A DNA stretch of 64,000 nucleotides. Origin: Amoebophrya sp. A120. Its lineage: Eukaryota; Sar; Dinophyceae; Syndiniales; Amoebophryaceae. Positions 18,830 through 28,884 of the stretch are shown here, piece after piece. Each line of letters opens with the position of its first letter. Within the stretch, counting starts at the first letter, position 1. Position numbers and translations under genes: made by a program. The stretch is from contig CAJINV010000002.1 of NCBI GenBank assembly GCA_905178155.1, positions 9,928,931 through 9,992,930 on the forward strand, read 5' to 3'. Under the pieces are notes generated by a model. It saw only the letters and a list, made by a program, of their open reading frames with translations. It made no database searches and was not told where the DNA came from.

Positions 18830-20334
18830 TTTCTGACGCGTCTAAGGATTGTATAAAATTTCTTGGAGCTACAGAGTACCTAATTGAGTTTCAGTTTTCG
18901 TTTTGGATCACTTCTGCCAGGCCGAAGCTCCTTCCTCTCCAACTTAAAGAATTGCAGCTGTTCGATTTGTTCACCCACTCTCTTCCACCTCAACTTTTTT
19001 TTTTGGCTTCTCGTTTTGGGTTTTCAATTAGGTTAGCAAGCGGAGAACCGAACACACCCAAAGAAACGGTGATCAGGCACGACCGGAGGGACGACGGAGA
19101 AAATGCGTACTTCTGAATGTTAAATCGCGAAGGGCGCTGACTGTGACGCCCAAGGCAGTCAAAATTCAATGGTGACGGCCGGCCGCGCAGTAAAAAAGCG
19201 CGCCCGGGAAGGGCCCTCGGGCCCCGGGCAAAAATGGAAATGGATCATCACCATGCCCGGCCCAATTAAACTAGGCGGCGCCACACAATGCAGGCCGGCC
19301 GCCCCATCGGGAAAAGCAACGCAGGCAATTCGCTTAAGTGGTGACACGCGCCCCATGTTAGGGGGCAGCGCAAAAAAGGCCAGCGACAACGTTCCCGGCC
19401 CTGTGCATTTGCGGGCGCGAGCACGGGCGCCAACCGAGAAAGGGCGCGCCGGGCTACTCCGTTGGCCGCGGGGCCCCAGTCAGGGGCGCCCCCAGTAGGG
19501 CGCCGCGCCGCGCTGCATGCTTGGGAAAGATATGGGCGCCGCCCGCTTGGCGCTCTTCCTCGCTGCGCCAACAGTGCTGCGTCTTCGTCGACGTGTACGC
19601 GGCGCTGTATGGACGCCCGTCGCTACAGGCGCCCTCCAGAAGGTCGTCTTCTTCGTCCACCACCTCAAGGCGTCCCGCGCTTCCCCGGCCAGGAGCCGCT
19701 GCATCTGTGTAAGCTCAGATCGTTTTACATTTGTCCTGTGTGCGGATCTCGCCTCTCCAGCGCGCCACTTTGAAGTTGCTCTCAGTCTCAATGCTCGAAA
19801 CTCACTGAATGACACGTTTTTGCAGCGCTCACTTCAACGACGACGGCACTAACTTAAACTTTGAGGAATTGCACACTGAACATTAGCGACGATTAAAATT
19901 TCAATTCGACGAGGGTGACTCTTTGCTCAGTCCCATCTTCAACAGCGAGGCGCAGAAATAAATAAAGCCGAGACTGTTTCTATCACTGAAATCCATAGAC
20001 AAAAGAGATCTACGGAACTGCAGCAATTTGTTCAAAGAACTACTTCAACGTTATTTTTTTCTTCAAAAAGCAGACAAGTACCTCGCCCGCTTCAACAACT
20101 GTTCATCAAGCTCTGGACAAGTAATCATAAATTCAAGTGGTTGTTTAGCAAAACTGAAGTCTTTTGCTATTTTGACTGACTGAAAACGAAATAGAGTAGT
20201 AGTGGCTGTTCAGAAAAAGTCTAGAAGCAGTGTATCAAAAGCTGCAACATCCGAAAATAAGCAAAAGCCGCCTTAATATGCGTGGAACTTCATGCCGAAG
20301 TTTTCCCACGTCTGCTCGACACGACAGCCTTGAC
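18830..20334. other. Intergenic region containing a GC-rich island
   Basis: 1.5 kb between the V-ATPase stop and the RNA-binding protein start. The middle is GC-rich and annotated separately; the flanks are AT-rich with no credible ORF. Confidence 0.4.
19140..19720. other. GC-rich island with many 6-8 bp GC palindromes
   Basis: Dense GGGCCC, GGCGCC, GGCCGGCC, CCCGGG and GCGCGC palindromes in an otherwise AT-rich spacer. ORFs are open in several frames (for example 19462-19773 plus, 19480-19815 minus), as expected from GC-rich composition, and none shows a recognisable domain. The function is unknown. Confidence 0.4.
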
Positions 20335-21642
20335 TCACTTCTTCGGGAAGAGCATCTTTCGCAATTCTGGCTTGTCGTTGTCCAGGCACAGCTTCAATCG
20401 GGTATCCAACGTGTTATCCACCGAAATCGTTCCCTCCTGGCAACTCAACACCACACCACCGAGGCAAGTAGCCGGGAGGTTGCTGTTATTTTGGAGTTTC
20501 ACAAAATGAAATGCTAATAGAACGCATGGTCATGCAGTGACAGCATCTTCGTCGGGGAGCATCGCAAATTGTATCACCCCAGAATCAGAAGTAAAAGCGT
20601 GCTATGATTCAATACGTTGAATCCAAGGTCAATTTCAAGGACGCACGCACGTTCGTTGCCTTAGCGATGGTTTTGGCGAATGCCTGACTGGCTGAGTCCA
20701 GGACTCCGCGTGCAATGGACACATCGGCTGCTCGCACTTTGACGGTCACCTGACAGTGAGTTGCTATATTCATTTCGACGTACTTGTATCGGTCTTTCGA
20801 CATGACAAAGCTGAAACATGACACATGCGCGTCGAGCATGACAAACTTGTTCCCAGCGACAGTTACTGTACCTCCTCCTCCATCAGCTTCAAACACCCCT
20901 GGACAATGAGGTCGATCAGAATCTGCTTGTACTTGGCCTCCGATCTGGACGCGTCCTTCAGCTTCGCCGCTACCTCACCCGACAATAGCTCCATGCAGTT
21001 TTGCCGGGCCTCGATCTTCTTGATGCGGGCCTTGTTGATTGCCGTCGAACGGGCGATGGCGGCCTTCTGCATCACCTTCTTCTTCTGGTCGGCCATTTCG
21101 GTACCTGACAGAAATCGATTTGAAATTTTGCAGTCACAGACCTCTCGTGGGTTTTCATCAGAGAGCAAGCCTGTAGCTGTTGCTGTCCTTTGCTTTCCGC
21201 CTGACAAAATGCAAAAAATACGCGTCTTCTCCTTCATGGCCTGCACCAGTTTCAGCTTTTCCACGTTAAAGTCCTCATTTGCCTTGTCCGTGATCTGCGC
21301 AGCAGTTTCCTTGGCTTCATTCAAGTATGCATTGCAAAAGTATCGTACTCGTATAAATGCATTACAAATTTCCTCAGCCGCTGAGGAAATTTGTAATGCA
21401 TTTATAGAAATAAATGCAGATTTGCCTTGGAAACAAGATTTGTAATGCAAGACTTTTTTTTTCTAGTCTCCTCGCGCTTGACTTGTCGTTTTTTCTTTTT
21501 GATTTTTTTTTTACTTTCTTTTGATTTTCTTTTGATTTGTAATGCAAGACTTGCATTTGTACGAGTGCGATACTTTTGCACAGGATATCAAGATGAAGTT
21601 CACCATCTGCTTGATCTGCTGCTCCGCCTCCCCGTCGTTCAT
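20335..21642 (-). CDS. V-type H+-ATPase subunit E
   Basis: ATG at 21642 (MNDGEAEQQIKQMVNFIL), stop TGA 20335-20337. Spliced order: N-terminal amphipathic helix, NEAKETAAQITDKANEDFNVEKLKLVQ, then a coiled helix (QKKKVMQKAAIARSTAINKARIKKI), AKYKQILIDLIVQGCLKLMEEE, VTVKVRAADVSIARGVL and the C-terminal globular ending GGVVLSCQEGTISVDNTLDTRLK...LRKMLFPKK. This is the standard architecture of subunit E of the peripheral stalk, which with subunit G ties V1 to V0 and acidifies endomembrane compartments. The spliced length appears near the usual 220-230 residues. The first intron is an introner (21326-21587), with conventional introns near 21112-21230, 20750-20868 and 20475-20610. The C-terminal exon is short and would be missed by simple ORF calling. 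Confidence 0.9.
21326..21587. mobile_element. Introner, family D, in V-ATPase E gene, with large internal palindrome
   Basis: Ends TATGCATTGCAAAAGTATCG and inverse TACTTTTGCACAGGATA; duplication TCAAG on both sides (21321-21325, 21588-21592). Removal joins NFIL to NEAKE. The interior holds a perfect palindrome, arms 21352-21378 and 21380-21406 around one base. Confidence 0.8.
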
Positions 21643-21949
21643 CTTGGGCAGATGGGATCGTGGTTTGAAGAACACAAATGAAATGATATCTGCACACAGT
21701 CGACTATTTTAATTTTTTTTTTTTGCAGGACACACGCCCGAGAAAATTTGGAAGAACCGCCTTGAAAACGACCAAAGCCGGCACTAAGCGTGGTAGGAAC
21801 AGATGAAGAAGGTATCACGCAATCAATGTGATTTATCATTGAGGAAGTTGCAGATTGGTTGAATGACAGGGCACAGAAAAAACCTGAACACAGTCCTGGA
21901 ACAGGCACGAGAAGTGATGGCCCGTAAAAGCGAGTCAGGGCAACGCCTC
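21643..21949. other. Spacer between paralogue array and V-ATPase E
   Basis: About 300 bp with a T-run near 21710-21725; no feature can be supported. Confidence 0.4.
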
Positions 21950-23581
21950 CTATCCTTTGTGGCAAGCAGCTAGAACCTGCTCTCGATCATGGCACTCACC
22001 TTTTTGATGCGCAAAGTGGTCTTCGTCAGGAATGACTGGTGTGTGCGCTTCAAAAATCTTTCTCGCCTTATCAACAGCGGCGGCTGCTTTTTCTCTATCC
22101 GCTTCGACATCGGTCAAGTCTATGTAGTACGGCGCCTGCCAGCGCTTTGCTCTTTCCCCCGCTGAAAAACGAGCGGGGATAAACGGTGGATACACGGAAA
22201 AAGACGGGCAATAATTGTCTTCTCGCGTATTGAGGTTAGCTTCAATAGCTTTGCGCGGAAAGATGAACAACCCGTCCACAGAATTGACTCCCGGAGCTCC
22301 GCTGTGAAAAACGATGAGAAAATCGATCAGGTGAATGTTGGTCCCTGGCCCGGAGAACACGATCCCATCAATGCGCTGTCCCTCTAGCAAAACTCGAATC
22401 CCCTGCTTCGAGCAGTCGATGCTCTTGGACTGCAAAATTGCTTTCCGGTGCACCGTGCGGTAGCTTCCGAGGTAGGAGTTGCACAAATTTTTCTCTGCAT
22501 GTTCATGCGGACCGAATGACAAATCGTATCCCAAAGGTTTGTAGAGGACGTCTCGTAGGATCATCAGCCCGCGATGAACAGTAGCGTCGTTGGGACTCGT
22601 TGTGGATTTCTCCAGCCACTCAGCGTAGCTTGCTGCTTGCAGCTGATGATAGATCTCCCACTGGGTCTGTAGAAACTTGCAGAGCTGCATACCACTTAAC
22701 GCGGAGTCCGGTGAGACGCTAAAGAGAGATCCTCGTCCGCGGCGGCTGAAGTACTCTTTTGAATCCAGGCCGAAGACCTTGCGATCTTGTGGAGCGACGC
22801 ACAAAACCGGACCGCACTGTAAGAAATCTTGTTTGAATCCGCCGCACCGTCGATTGAATCTATAATGTAGCGGATTCGGCTGTTTCTCCTCGGTCGCAGA
22901 AGATGAAGAAGAAGTCACGCCGGAAATAGCTGTAGGAGAAGCTTCCTCAGCGATGCTGTTCCGCGGCGTGATCCTCGCTCGCACTGGCGGCGCCGTTGAA
23001 TACCGCAACACCAAGGGCATCCACCGATCCGCGTCGCCGTCTTGGCCATCTTGGGAAGCTGCAGAGGTGCGGATGCGAAACAAGAACTGAGCCAGGCACC
23101 CAAGAGGCATGGCCGCCACATCAATCTCGACTGTCGAGTTAGCAGTCTCCTTGTATTTCCGAATTTCATCTCGCACCAAGTTGATCGCGAAGCCCCTTGC
23201 TTTGTATCTTTCGTGCGCGACCAACACAGCATCTTGATTCATCGACGATTCATCCAGGCAAAAGCGTCGTGGACGGCAGTTCCTACGAGCACGTCCAGTA
23301 TATGGGCTTGCGTATCCAAGAAAGTCCCCATATCCCGCCCATCCAGAGTTTGCGTATACCACATCAGACCGAGCTGGAACTCCACGCGGCCGATTTTGCT
23401 TGTGCCATGCACACCAACCTTCTGCTTTTCGTAAACCCGATTTACGTGCGATTTCTCGAGCGCGTTCAAAAGACAGAAAGCTCGTAAACGCGCCCCGTCG
23501 TGCTGCACGACCTGCGACACAGCTCCCTTCTGCTGGAAATCGAGACTTCACAATGTGAAACGCTATTTCTCCGGAATGCAT
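21950..23581 (-). CDS. Array paralogue 1: INT_rpt-like plus MepB-like protein
   Basis: 543 residues, intronless, ATG 23581; the most 3' and longest of five tandem paralogues. About residues 35-90 match the phage-integrase repeat unit pattern (FERAREIARKSGL, W..WHK, GVP, VY...GW...DFLGY). The middle holds FLFRIR, WMPLVLR and a Cys-containing CGPVLCVAPQDRK. The C-terminal third has NLCNSYLGSYRTVHRKA, DGIVFSGPGTNIHLIDFLIV, GLFIFPRKAI, YCPSFSVYPP and WQAPYYIDL, which in order and spacing resemble bacterial MepB proteins (FIFPK..., RVYP..., WQ..YF). It also has a Ser-rich insert (about 220-240) and a roughly 25-residue C-terminal extension lacking in its neighbours. No function is known for this combination. 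Confidence 0.75.
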   Translation of the reverse strand: MHSGEIAFHIVKSRFPAEGSCVAGRAARRGAFTSFLSFERAREIARKSGLRKAEGWCAWHKQNRPRGVPARSDVVYANSGWAGYGDFLGYASPYTGRARRNCRPRRFCLDESSMNQDAVLVAHERYKARGFAINLVRDEIRKYKETANSTVEIDVAAMPLGCLAQFLFRIRTSAASQDGQDGDADRWMPLVLRYSTAPPVRARITPRNSIAEEASPTAISGVTSSSSSATEEKQPNPLHYRFNRRCGGFKQDFLQCGPVLCVAPQDRKVFGLDSKEYFSRRGRGSLFSVSPDSALSGMQLCKFLQTQWEIYHQLQAASYAEWLEKSTTSPNDATVHRGLMILRDVLYKPLGYDLSFGPHEHAEKNLCNSYLGSYRTVHRKAILQSKSIDCSKQGIRVLLEGQRIDGIVFSGPGTNIHLIDFLIVFHSGAPGVNSVDGLFIFPRKAIEANLNTREDNYCPSFSVYPPFIPARFSAGERAKRWQAPYYIDLTDVEADREKAAAAVDKARKIFEAHTPVIPDEDHFAHQKGECHDREQVLAACHKG

Positions 23582-23857
23582 GGTGTTAGTTTACTATGAT
23601 AGATTGGTGTTTGACTCGTCGTTCATACATAATTTTTCGTATTCGACAACTTCGGCATTTATCTTTATTGTTTTGCGCACCCTTTGCGATTGGAACTGAA
23701 AAGTAGCAACATCTCCAGCACCAGCCCGTTTCTGTGAGTGATACCATGCCCGGCAGGGTCGAACACGACTTCCTGACAAACAATCGCTCCTCAGCAGTGA
23801 GCCAAGATGCTCGCACGTCGATGCTGAGAGTGAAATGATAGCTTCCAGTGTCGTTCC
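23582..23857. other. Array spacer 1-2
   Basis: 276 bp between paralogues 1 and 2, with no coding or structured feature seen. Short, similar-sized spacers (250-276 bp) separate copies 1 to 4. Confidence 0.5.
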
Positions 23858-25363
23858 TCAATTCTGGCTTGTAGCACGAACATGAACCTGAGAGCAGCCT
23901 GTTCCTGTCGCCAAATTTGGTATTATTTCTGGAGTGCGCGAATTAAAAATTTCGCGTGCCTTCTGAATGGCTACACGAGACTTAGCAGTATCGGTGTCTA
24001 CATCTCGAAGATCGATATAGTAGGGCACTTGCCACTCCTTTGCTGCTTTTCCTACCTGCCGTTTTGGGTCAGACGTCGGTGGGTAAATGGAAAAGGAGGG
24101 ACAGAAGGCCTCCTCTCGCTTGTTAAGGTGTCGCGCAACTGCTTCGCGAGGTAGAATGAAGACGCCATGCACCGTGTCGCTGCCGCATCGTCCGCCGTGA
24201 AAGAGCACGACAAAATCGATCATGTGGATATTCGCTCGCGGTCCGGAGAAAACAATTCCATCGGTGCGGTCGGATTCCAGGAGCACTCGCAGTCCCGAGG
24301 TGGTCGAATCGTCGGCTGCCCGTTGGTCGACAGTCGCTTTTCGGTGCACGGTACGAAAGCCGGAGAGGTAGACGTTGCACAAGTTTGTCGTCGACATTTC
24401 GTTCGGGCAGAAGTTGAACGAAAGTCCCAATGGGTTGTACAACATTTTTCGTAGCTTCATCAATCCGCTGTAGTACGCCTTGTCGAAGCCACTGGGAGCG
24501 AGCCGCGGGAGCCAGTCACTAAAACTTCGCTTCTGATCCGCGTACTTTTCCCACTGTCGCTCGAGAAATAGTGAGATTTGCTCACCATCCAGAGCTGTTG
24601 ATTGATGCACATTGAATTCACACGTCAACATACGGACACTGGAAGCATCTAGTGCAAAAATCTTGTCGTCTTTGGCTGCAACGCACAACAGCGGTCCTTT
24701 CTGAATGCACCCTTTGCCTTTCCCGCGGCATCTCCAGAACCGATAAACGGGGTCTTCAGTCGTTCCAGGTGCAGTACGGTCAATCTCAGGCCGTGCTCGA
24801 CGATATATTCCAAGCGTGGATCGCAGAGCAATTGGGATCCATTCGTCTGCGTCCTGGTCAACTTCTCTACTGCTCACCCTCGCAGGCGCTCGTACACGAA
24901 ACAGAAATGACGCGACGCAATTTATTGGGAGGGACCGCAACTCGATGATGGAGGACGCGCAAGATCTCTCGGACCGGCACTGGGCAGCATCCTGAATTTT
25001 TTTGAGCAGCAGATTCATCGCAGTCACGCGTTGAGAAAAGCGTCGCTGCCCGTCCTGCAGCTTCACCGGTTCTGCGACATCCAAATGGCGTCGGCGCCGT
25101 ATTCGCGCAGGTTCGTACCCAAGAAAATCCGGAAAATTTTGCCACCCGAGACCACGGTAGACACGATTGGGATTCGACGGAACGCCGGGTGGTCGGTTCT
25201 TCTTGTGCCATTTCCACCAGTCGCGAACTCCACAGACGCCAGACTTCCTCGCAATAGCTCGGGCCTTCGCGAAGGGTAAGTACTGCTTTGCGGCGTTGGA
25301 CGAGGCTCTTCCGAAAGGCCCGCCTGTTGATGCGGGTGAGCAAGCAGCGGAAGCAACCGTCAT
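23858..25363 (-). CDS. Array paralogue 2: INT_rpt-like plus MepB-like protein
   Basis: 501 residues, intronless, ATG 25363. The N-terminal module is YLPFAKARAIARKSG..DWWKWHKKNRPPGVPS, VYRGLGW..FPDFLGYEP (about 28-85). Then come QRVTAMNLLLKKI, NCVASFLFRVR, DEWIPIALR, FWRCRGKGKGC and GPLLCVAAKDDKIFALD. The C-terminal module has NLCNVYLSGFRTVHRKA, DGIVFSGPRANIHMIDFVV, GVFILPREAV, FCPSFSIYPP and WQVPYYIDLRDV. All block signatures of the family are kept and the frame is clean, which argues for selection. The conserved block GPLLCVAA..K.F.LD in the middle third is not one I can assign. Confidence 0.75.
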   Translation of the reverse strand: MTVASAACSPASTGGPFGRASSNAAKQYLPFAKARAIARKSGVCGVRDWWKWHKKNRPPGVPSNPNRVYRGLGWQNFPDFLGYEPARIRRRRHLDVAEPVKLQDGQRRFSQRVTAMNLLLKKIQDAAQCRSERSCASSIIELRSLPINCVASFLFRVRAPARVSSREVDQDADEWIPIALRSTLGIYRRARPEIDRTAPGTTEDPVYRFWRCRGKGKGCIQKGPLLCVAAKDDKIFALDASSVRMLTCEFNVHQSTALDGEQISLFLERQWEKYADQKRSFSDWLPRLAPSGFDKAYYSGLMKLRKMLYNPLGLSFNFCPNEMSTTNLCNVYLSGFRTVHRKATVDQRAADDSTTSGLRVLLESDRTDGIVFSGPRANIHMIDFVVLFHGGRCGSDTVHGVFILPREAVARHLNKREEAFCPSFSIYPPTSDPKRQVGKAAKEWQVPYYIDLRDVDTDTAKSRVAIQKAREIFNSRTPEIIPNLATGTGCSQVHVRATSQN

Positions 25364-25616
25364 CTTGACATCTTCTCAAAAACAACAAAGGCGTGCATGT
25401 GTAGTCTTGCCAATGCAACGGCAGAGGGGGATGTCTTCAATTAACATACTTACTCGTCCAAAAAACTTCAAATGGTGTCGCTCGGAGAGCTCTACGTGTG
25501 CCGTGCCGAACAAGTCATAGTTCTTCAGACATTTTAGCTGCTCTGTGCATCTCTTGTACCTGTGCCTCTTCATGAAGCGCTCTCGCTTATCAGAGACAGT
25601 GACAGCTTCGCTTTCT
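25364..25616. other. Array spacer 2-3
   Basis: 253 bp without a credible gene. Confidence 0.5.
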
Positions 25617-27095
25617 TTAGGAAGTCTCTAAATTGAAAATTTTCCGCGCTTTTTCGACCGCTGCAAAAGCGCTGATTTCGTCATTTTTTGTTGCTTTCAA
25701 ATCAATGTAGTATTGCTCTTGCCAGTCGCGCGCACGTTTGCCGGCCCAGTATCTTGGAATTGAAGACGGAACGTACACTGAGAAAGCTGGACAGAAGCCT
25801 TCCTTGCGGTCATTCAGATGTTCCAGGAGCGCACTTCGTGGAAAGATGAAAACGCCCTCGACGTCGATTGTTCGATCCTGTGCGGGACCGTGGAAGACCA
25901 CAAGAAAATCGATCAGGTTGATGTTTGCACCCGTACCGGAAAACACAATCCCGTCCAGCCGTGCGGTGTCGAGAAGGACTTTCATACCCCGAGAGGCTGA
26001 ATATCCGCGCCAATGTTGAATGGACTTTCGGTGGACGATCCGGTGCGGTCCGACGTAGGTGTTGCACAGGTTGAGTGAGGATAGCTCGTTCGGACAAAAC
26101 TCCAAAGCGTACCCAAGCGGCTTGTACAAATTATTGAGCAAGTACATAATGCCACCGTGTGCGACGGCGTCCAGACAGCTCGTCGGTAACTCGCTCATCC
26201 AATCACAAAATCGCGCCTTTCTGTACTGCGGATTATTCCAGTGAGTTCGCAAAGTATCGCAGACAGCGTCAATATCGATTGCCTCCGAGACCGGTATGTG
26301 GAATCTTGTGGCTAGACTACCCGGCTCTCCTGACTCCGGGTTCTGCAAGAAGAGTTTTCTTTCAGTCGGAGCGACGCACAGCAGCGGACCATACTGTAGC
26401 CGTGTACTTTCTGCCGGATTACATCTCCAGTATCGGTAACTCACACGGTCACGATCAGGATCATCATCTGCGGCGCGTCTATTCCGTTCTCCAGCAGAAG
26501 TCTTCCATTTAGTGCGAAACTGAAAAGTCGACGATCGCAAGAGGATGGGCATCCACTGGTCAGCTTCCTGAGGTGCAGGGTCACTCCGCACGCGAAAGAG
26601 AAATGTTGCAATGTAGTTAAATGGTAGAACCTTCACGTCGATTTGCTGCAGGGGCTGTGTTCTCTTGTTTACCTTGTCGATTTCTTCACGGACGAAATTT
26701 ATCGCCGCGACGCGCTGTGAGTACCGCTCACGGCCGCGCCCTTTCAGTTCGGGTTGGCCGTCTTCGAAACGTCGTTGTCGACATCCGGGTCTTTGCCGCT
26801 GTCCCATCGCGCCCTCGTATCCCAGAAAGTTGGCATACCCATTCCAGCCAGCCCCCGCGTAAATTTTATGCGGAGCTGAGGGAATTCCTGGGGGTTTTGT
26901 TACCTTGTACCAGCGCCACCACGCTTCTGCGCTACCGAGTTCGGCTTTGCGAACATTTTCGCGGGCCTGTACAAACGGTAAATAGACTTTCCGCCGACCA
27001 CCTCTCAAACCGTGAGTACGCTGCACGGCCTGGCGAATTGTTGCAATGGACGAGGTCTGGGACCCCCACGCGTCCGCAAGGGCCAAACCAGCCAT
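25617..27095 (-). CDS. Array paralogue 3: INT_rpt-like plus MepB-like protein
   Basis: 492 residues, intronless, ATG 27095; the shortest copy. N-terminal basic leader (RGGRRK), then YLPFVQARENVRKAELGSAEAWWRWYK..KPPGIPS, VYAGAGWNGYANFLGYEG. It differs from the others by WYK in place of WHK and ANFLGY in place of the usual DFLGY. The middle has YIATFLFRVR, QWMPILLR, YRYWRCNP and YGPLLCVAPTERKLFL. The C-terminus has NLCNTYVGPHRIVHRKS, DGIVFSGTGANINLIDFLVV, GVFIFPRSAL, FCPAFSVYVP and WQEQYYIDL. The same unknown function as its neighbours is expected. The many substitutions suggest that the array is not newly duplicated. Confidence 0.75.
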   Translation of the reverse strand: MAGLALADAWGSQTSSIATIRQAVQRTHGLRGGRRKVYLPFVQARENVRKAELGSAEAWWRWYKVTKPPGIPSAPHKIYAGAGWNGYANFLGYEGAMGQRQRPGCRQRRFEDGQPELKGRGRERYSQRVAAINFVREEIDKVNKRTQPLQQIDVKVLPFNYIATFLFRVRSDPAPQEADQWMPILLRSSTFQFRTKWKTSAGERNRRAADDDPDRDRVSYRYWRCNPAESTRLQYGPLLCVAPTERKLFLQNPESGEPGSLATRFHIPVSEAIDIDAVCDTLRTHWNNPQYRKARFCDWMSELPTSCLDAVAHGGIMYLLNNLYKPLGYALEFCPNELSSLNLCNTYVGPHRIVHRKSIQHWRGYSASRGMKVLLDTARLDGIVFSGTGANINLIDFLVVFHGPAQDRTIDVEGVFIFPRSALLEHLNDRKEGFCPAFSVYVPSSIPRYWAGKRARDWQEQYYIDLKATKNDEISAFAAVEKARKIFNLETS

Positions 27096-27345
27096 TCTGA
27101 GGGTGTGGCACGTATTAAGTAGATTAATCTAAATCTTCATCGTAACTTAGAGCGATTAGTTTCCAACTCGCTCTCAAAATAGAGGCGCTCTTCTATACAA
27201 AATTTCTCGATTGCGCTCGCTGATTCTCGCATTCGCATTGTTTTCAAGACAACAACGGATAATCTCTATCTCAGAGTCATCAGAACAAAAGCAGGGACAG
27301 GGAGACGTCCTCGCTACATGAATCAAATGAGACAAGGAGTAGCAT
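27096..27345. other. Array spacer 3-4
   Basis: 250 bp without a credible gene. Confidence 0.5.
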
Positions 27346-28884
27346 TTAAGTACTAGAGGTATTTCCCGATGGTTCTTGTCTATCACGAGTTTCATCACTG
27401 GTCGCGACGGGCGCCAGAGGAATCCTTCCAAACCTGTCAAAAATATTTTGAGCCTGCGCTAGTGCTCTTGCGGCCTTTGCTTTATCCGTTTCGATGCCCG
27501 ATAGATCAACGTAAAACGGTATTTGCCATCGCTGCGCCTTGCGTGCAATTACCAGCTTCGGCGTAACCGACGGAGGATATACCATTAACGAAGACAAAAA
27601 AGATTCTGCCCGCTGCCCCAAATTTGCAAATAGGATTTCTCGTGGAATGATGAAAACGCCATTGACCAGTTGGCTTTGTGCACTCGGGCCGTGGAATACG
27701 ATGAGAAAATCAAGTAGGTCGATATTCCTTCCGAGTCCGCTAAACACGATTCCATCTCGCCGCGGAGTAGCAAGGAGCACCTTTAGCCCGGCGCCGGCAC
27801 GGCTGCCTCGCACGAACGAGTGCGCCCTTCGGTGTACGGTTCGAAAAGCTCCAACGTAAGCATTGCAAACACTTGGTCCGGACTGCTGCTCATTTGGACA
27901 AAAAGAAAAATCGTACCGGAGCTGATCGTAGAGGAGTTTCCGTAACGTGACTATTCCATCGTGTATTGCAGTATCATACGTGCTGGATGACAATTCAATC
28001 AGCCACTCCCCAAACGGTCGTCGCTTTTCCGCATGCAGATTCCACTGCTCCAACAGGAAGGTGTTCAGCGATCTGCTCTTGACAGCTGCAGAAGAGGGAA
28101 GAATAAATCTTATCGGTAGTCCACCGACGACGGTCGTGTCAAACAGAAACATTTTCTGTTGCCGCGCTGCCACGCATACTAACGGACCGCACGGCTCTGG
28201 ATGAGAGTGGCGCTTGAACCAATTGCATCGCCAAAATCGATAACCGTGAGATGGATGTTGCGCAGTGACAACGGGGGTGTCGACTCGATCATCGGGAGCG
28301 CCCCGGTCTGTGATGCAACATTTTGATCGAACTGAAACGACCTGCGCATCTTTCGATGAACGCAGTAGTATCGGCATCCACAAGTCGCTTTGCGGTTCTG
28401 CTCGCTTGCCCTTCTCGTTCTCCGGCTTAGTGATACTACGAGGGCGGAACAGAAACGACGCAGAGCAATTGAATGGCAGAAGCTTCAAATCGACCACAGA
28501 GTTGGCATTCGCATTCGACGCTGCTGCATTCGTTTTCCTCACTTCGTTCTGAACGAAGTCCATTGCTTCCACTCGCTGCAAAAAACGATTTCGACCGTGC
28601 TCTCCCGGTGGTGGCAGAGGACGCTGTCTTTTTCGCGAAAGCGTGTAGCCAAGAAAGTCGGGGAATCCCCTCCATCCTTCTTTTGCGTAAACGCGATGTG
28701 GGGTCGAAGGCAAACCCGGAGGCTGATTTTCCTTATGCCATTGCCACCACAATGAACACTTGCGGAACCCGAGCTTTCGTGCTTCCTCGCGAGCTTGCTC
28801 AAATGGCAGATATGCAGGTCGGATTCTCCCTCGCATTGTTGTAGTACGTCTACCGCCCACTTCAACTTTATGCATTTTTAGCAT
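27346..28884 (-). CDS. Array paralogue 4: INT_rpt-like plus MepB-like protein
   Basis: 512 residues, intronless, ATG 28884 (a second ATG, MHKVEV, lies three codons in). N-terminal module: YLPFEQAREEARKLGFRKCSLWWQWHK, PPGLPSTPHRVY, GWRGFPDFLGY; this is the clearest match to the phage-integrase repeat unit. The middle has NCSASFLFRPR, DLWMPILLR, YRFWRCNWFKRH and CGPLVCVAARQQKMFLFD. The C-terminal module has CNAYVGAFRTVHRRA, DGIVFSGLGRNIDLLDFLIV, GVFIIPREIL, LSSLMVYPP (the usual FCP is changed) and WQIPFYVDL. The loss of the FCP motif makes this the most divergent C-terminus in the array. Confidence 0.75.
   Translation of the reverse strand: MLKMHKVEVGGRRTTTMRGRIRPAYLPFEQAREEARKLGFRKCSLWWQWHKENQPPGLPSTPHRVYAKEGWRGFPDFLGYTLSRKRQRPLPPPGEHGRNRFLQRVEAMDFVQNEVRKTNAAASNANANSVVDLKLLPFNCSASFLFRPRSITKPENEKGKRAEPQSDLWMPILLRSSKDAQVVSVRSKCCITDRGAPDDRVDTPVVTAQHPSHGYRFWRCNWFKRHSHPEPCGPLVCVAARQQKMFLFDTTVVGGLPIRFILPSSAAVKSRSLNTFLLEQWNLHAEKRRPFGEWLIELSSSTYDTAIHDGIVTLRKLLYDQLRYDFSFCPNEQQSGPSVCNAYVGAFRTVHRRAHSFVRGSRAGAGLKVLLATPRRDGIVFSGLGRNIDLLDFLIVFHGPSAQSQLVNGVFIIPREILFANLGQRAESFLSSLMVYPPSVTPKLVIARKAQRWQIPFYVDLSGIETDKAKAARALAQAQNIFDRFGRIPLAPVATSDETRDRQEPSGNTSST

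Noticed and set aside
20790-20850. CATGACAAA words in the V-ATPase E intron like those inside family A introners
   Set aside because: No terminal inverted repeats or target duplication are present, and the intron has ordinary GT...AG ends.
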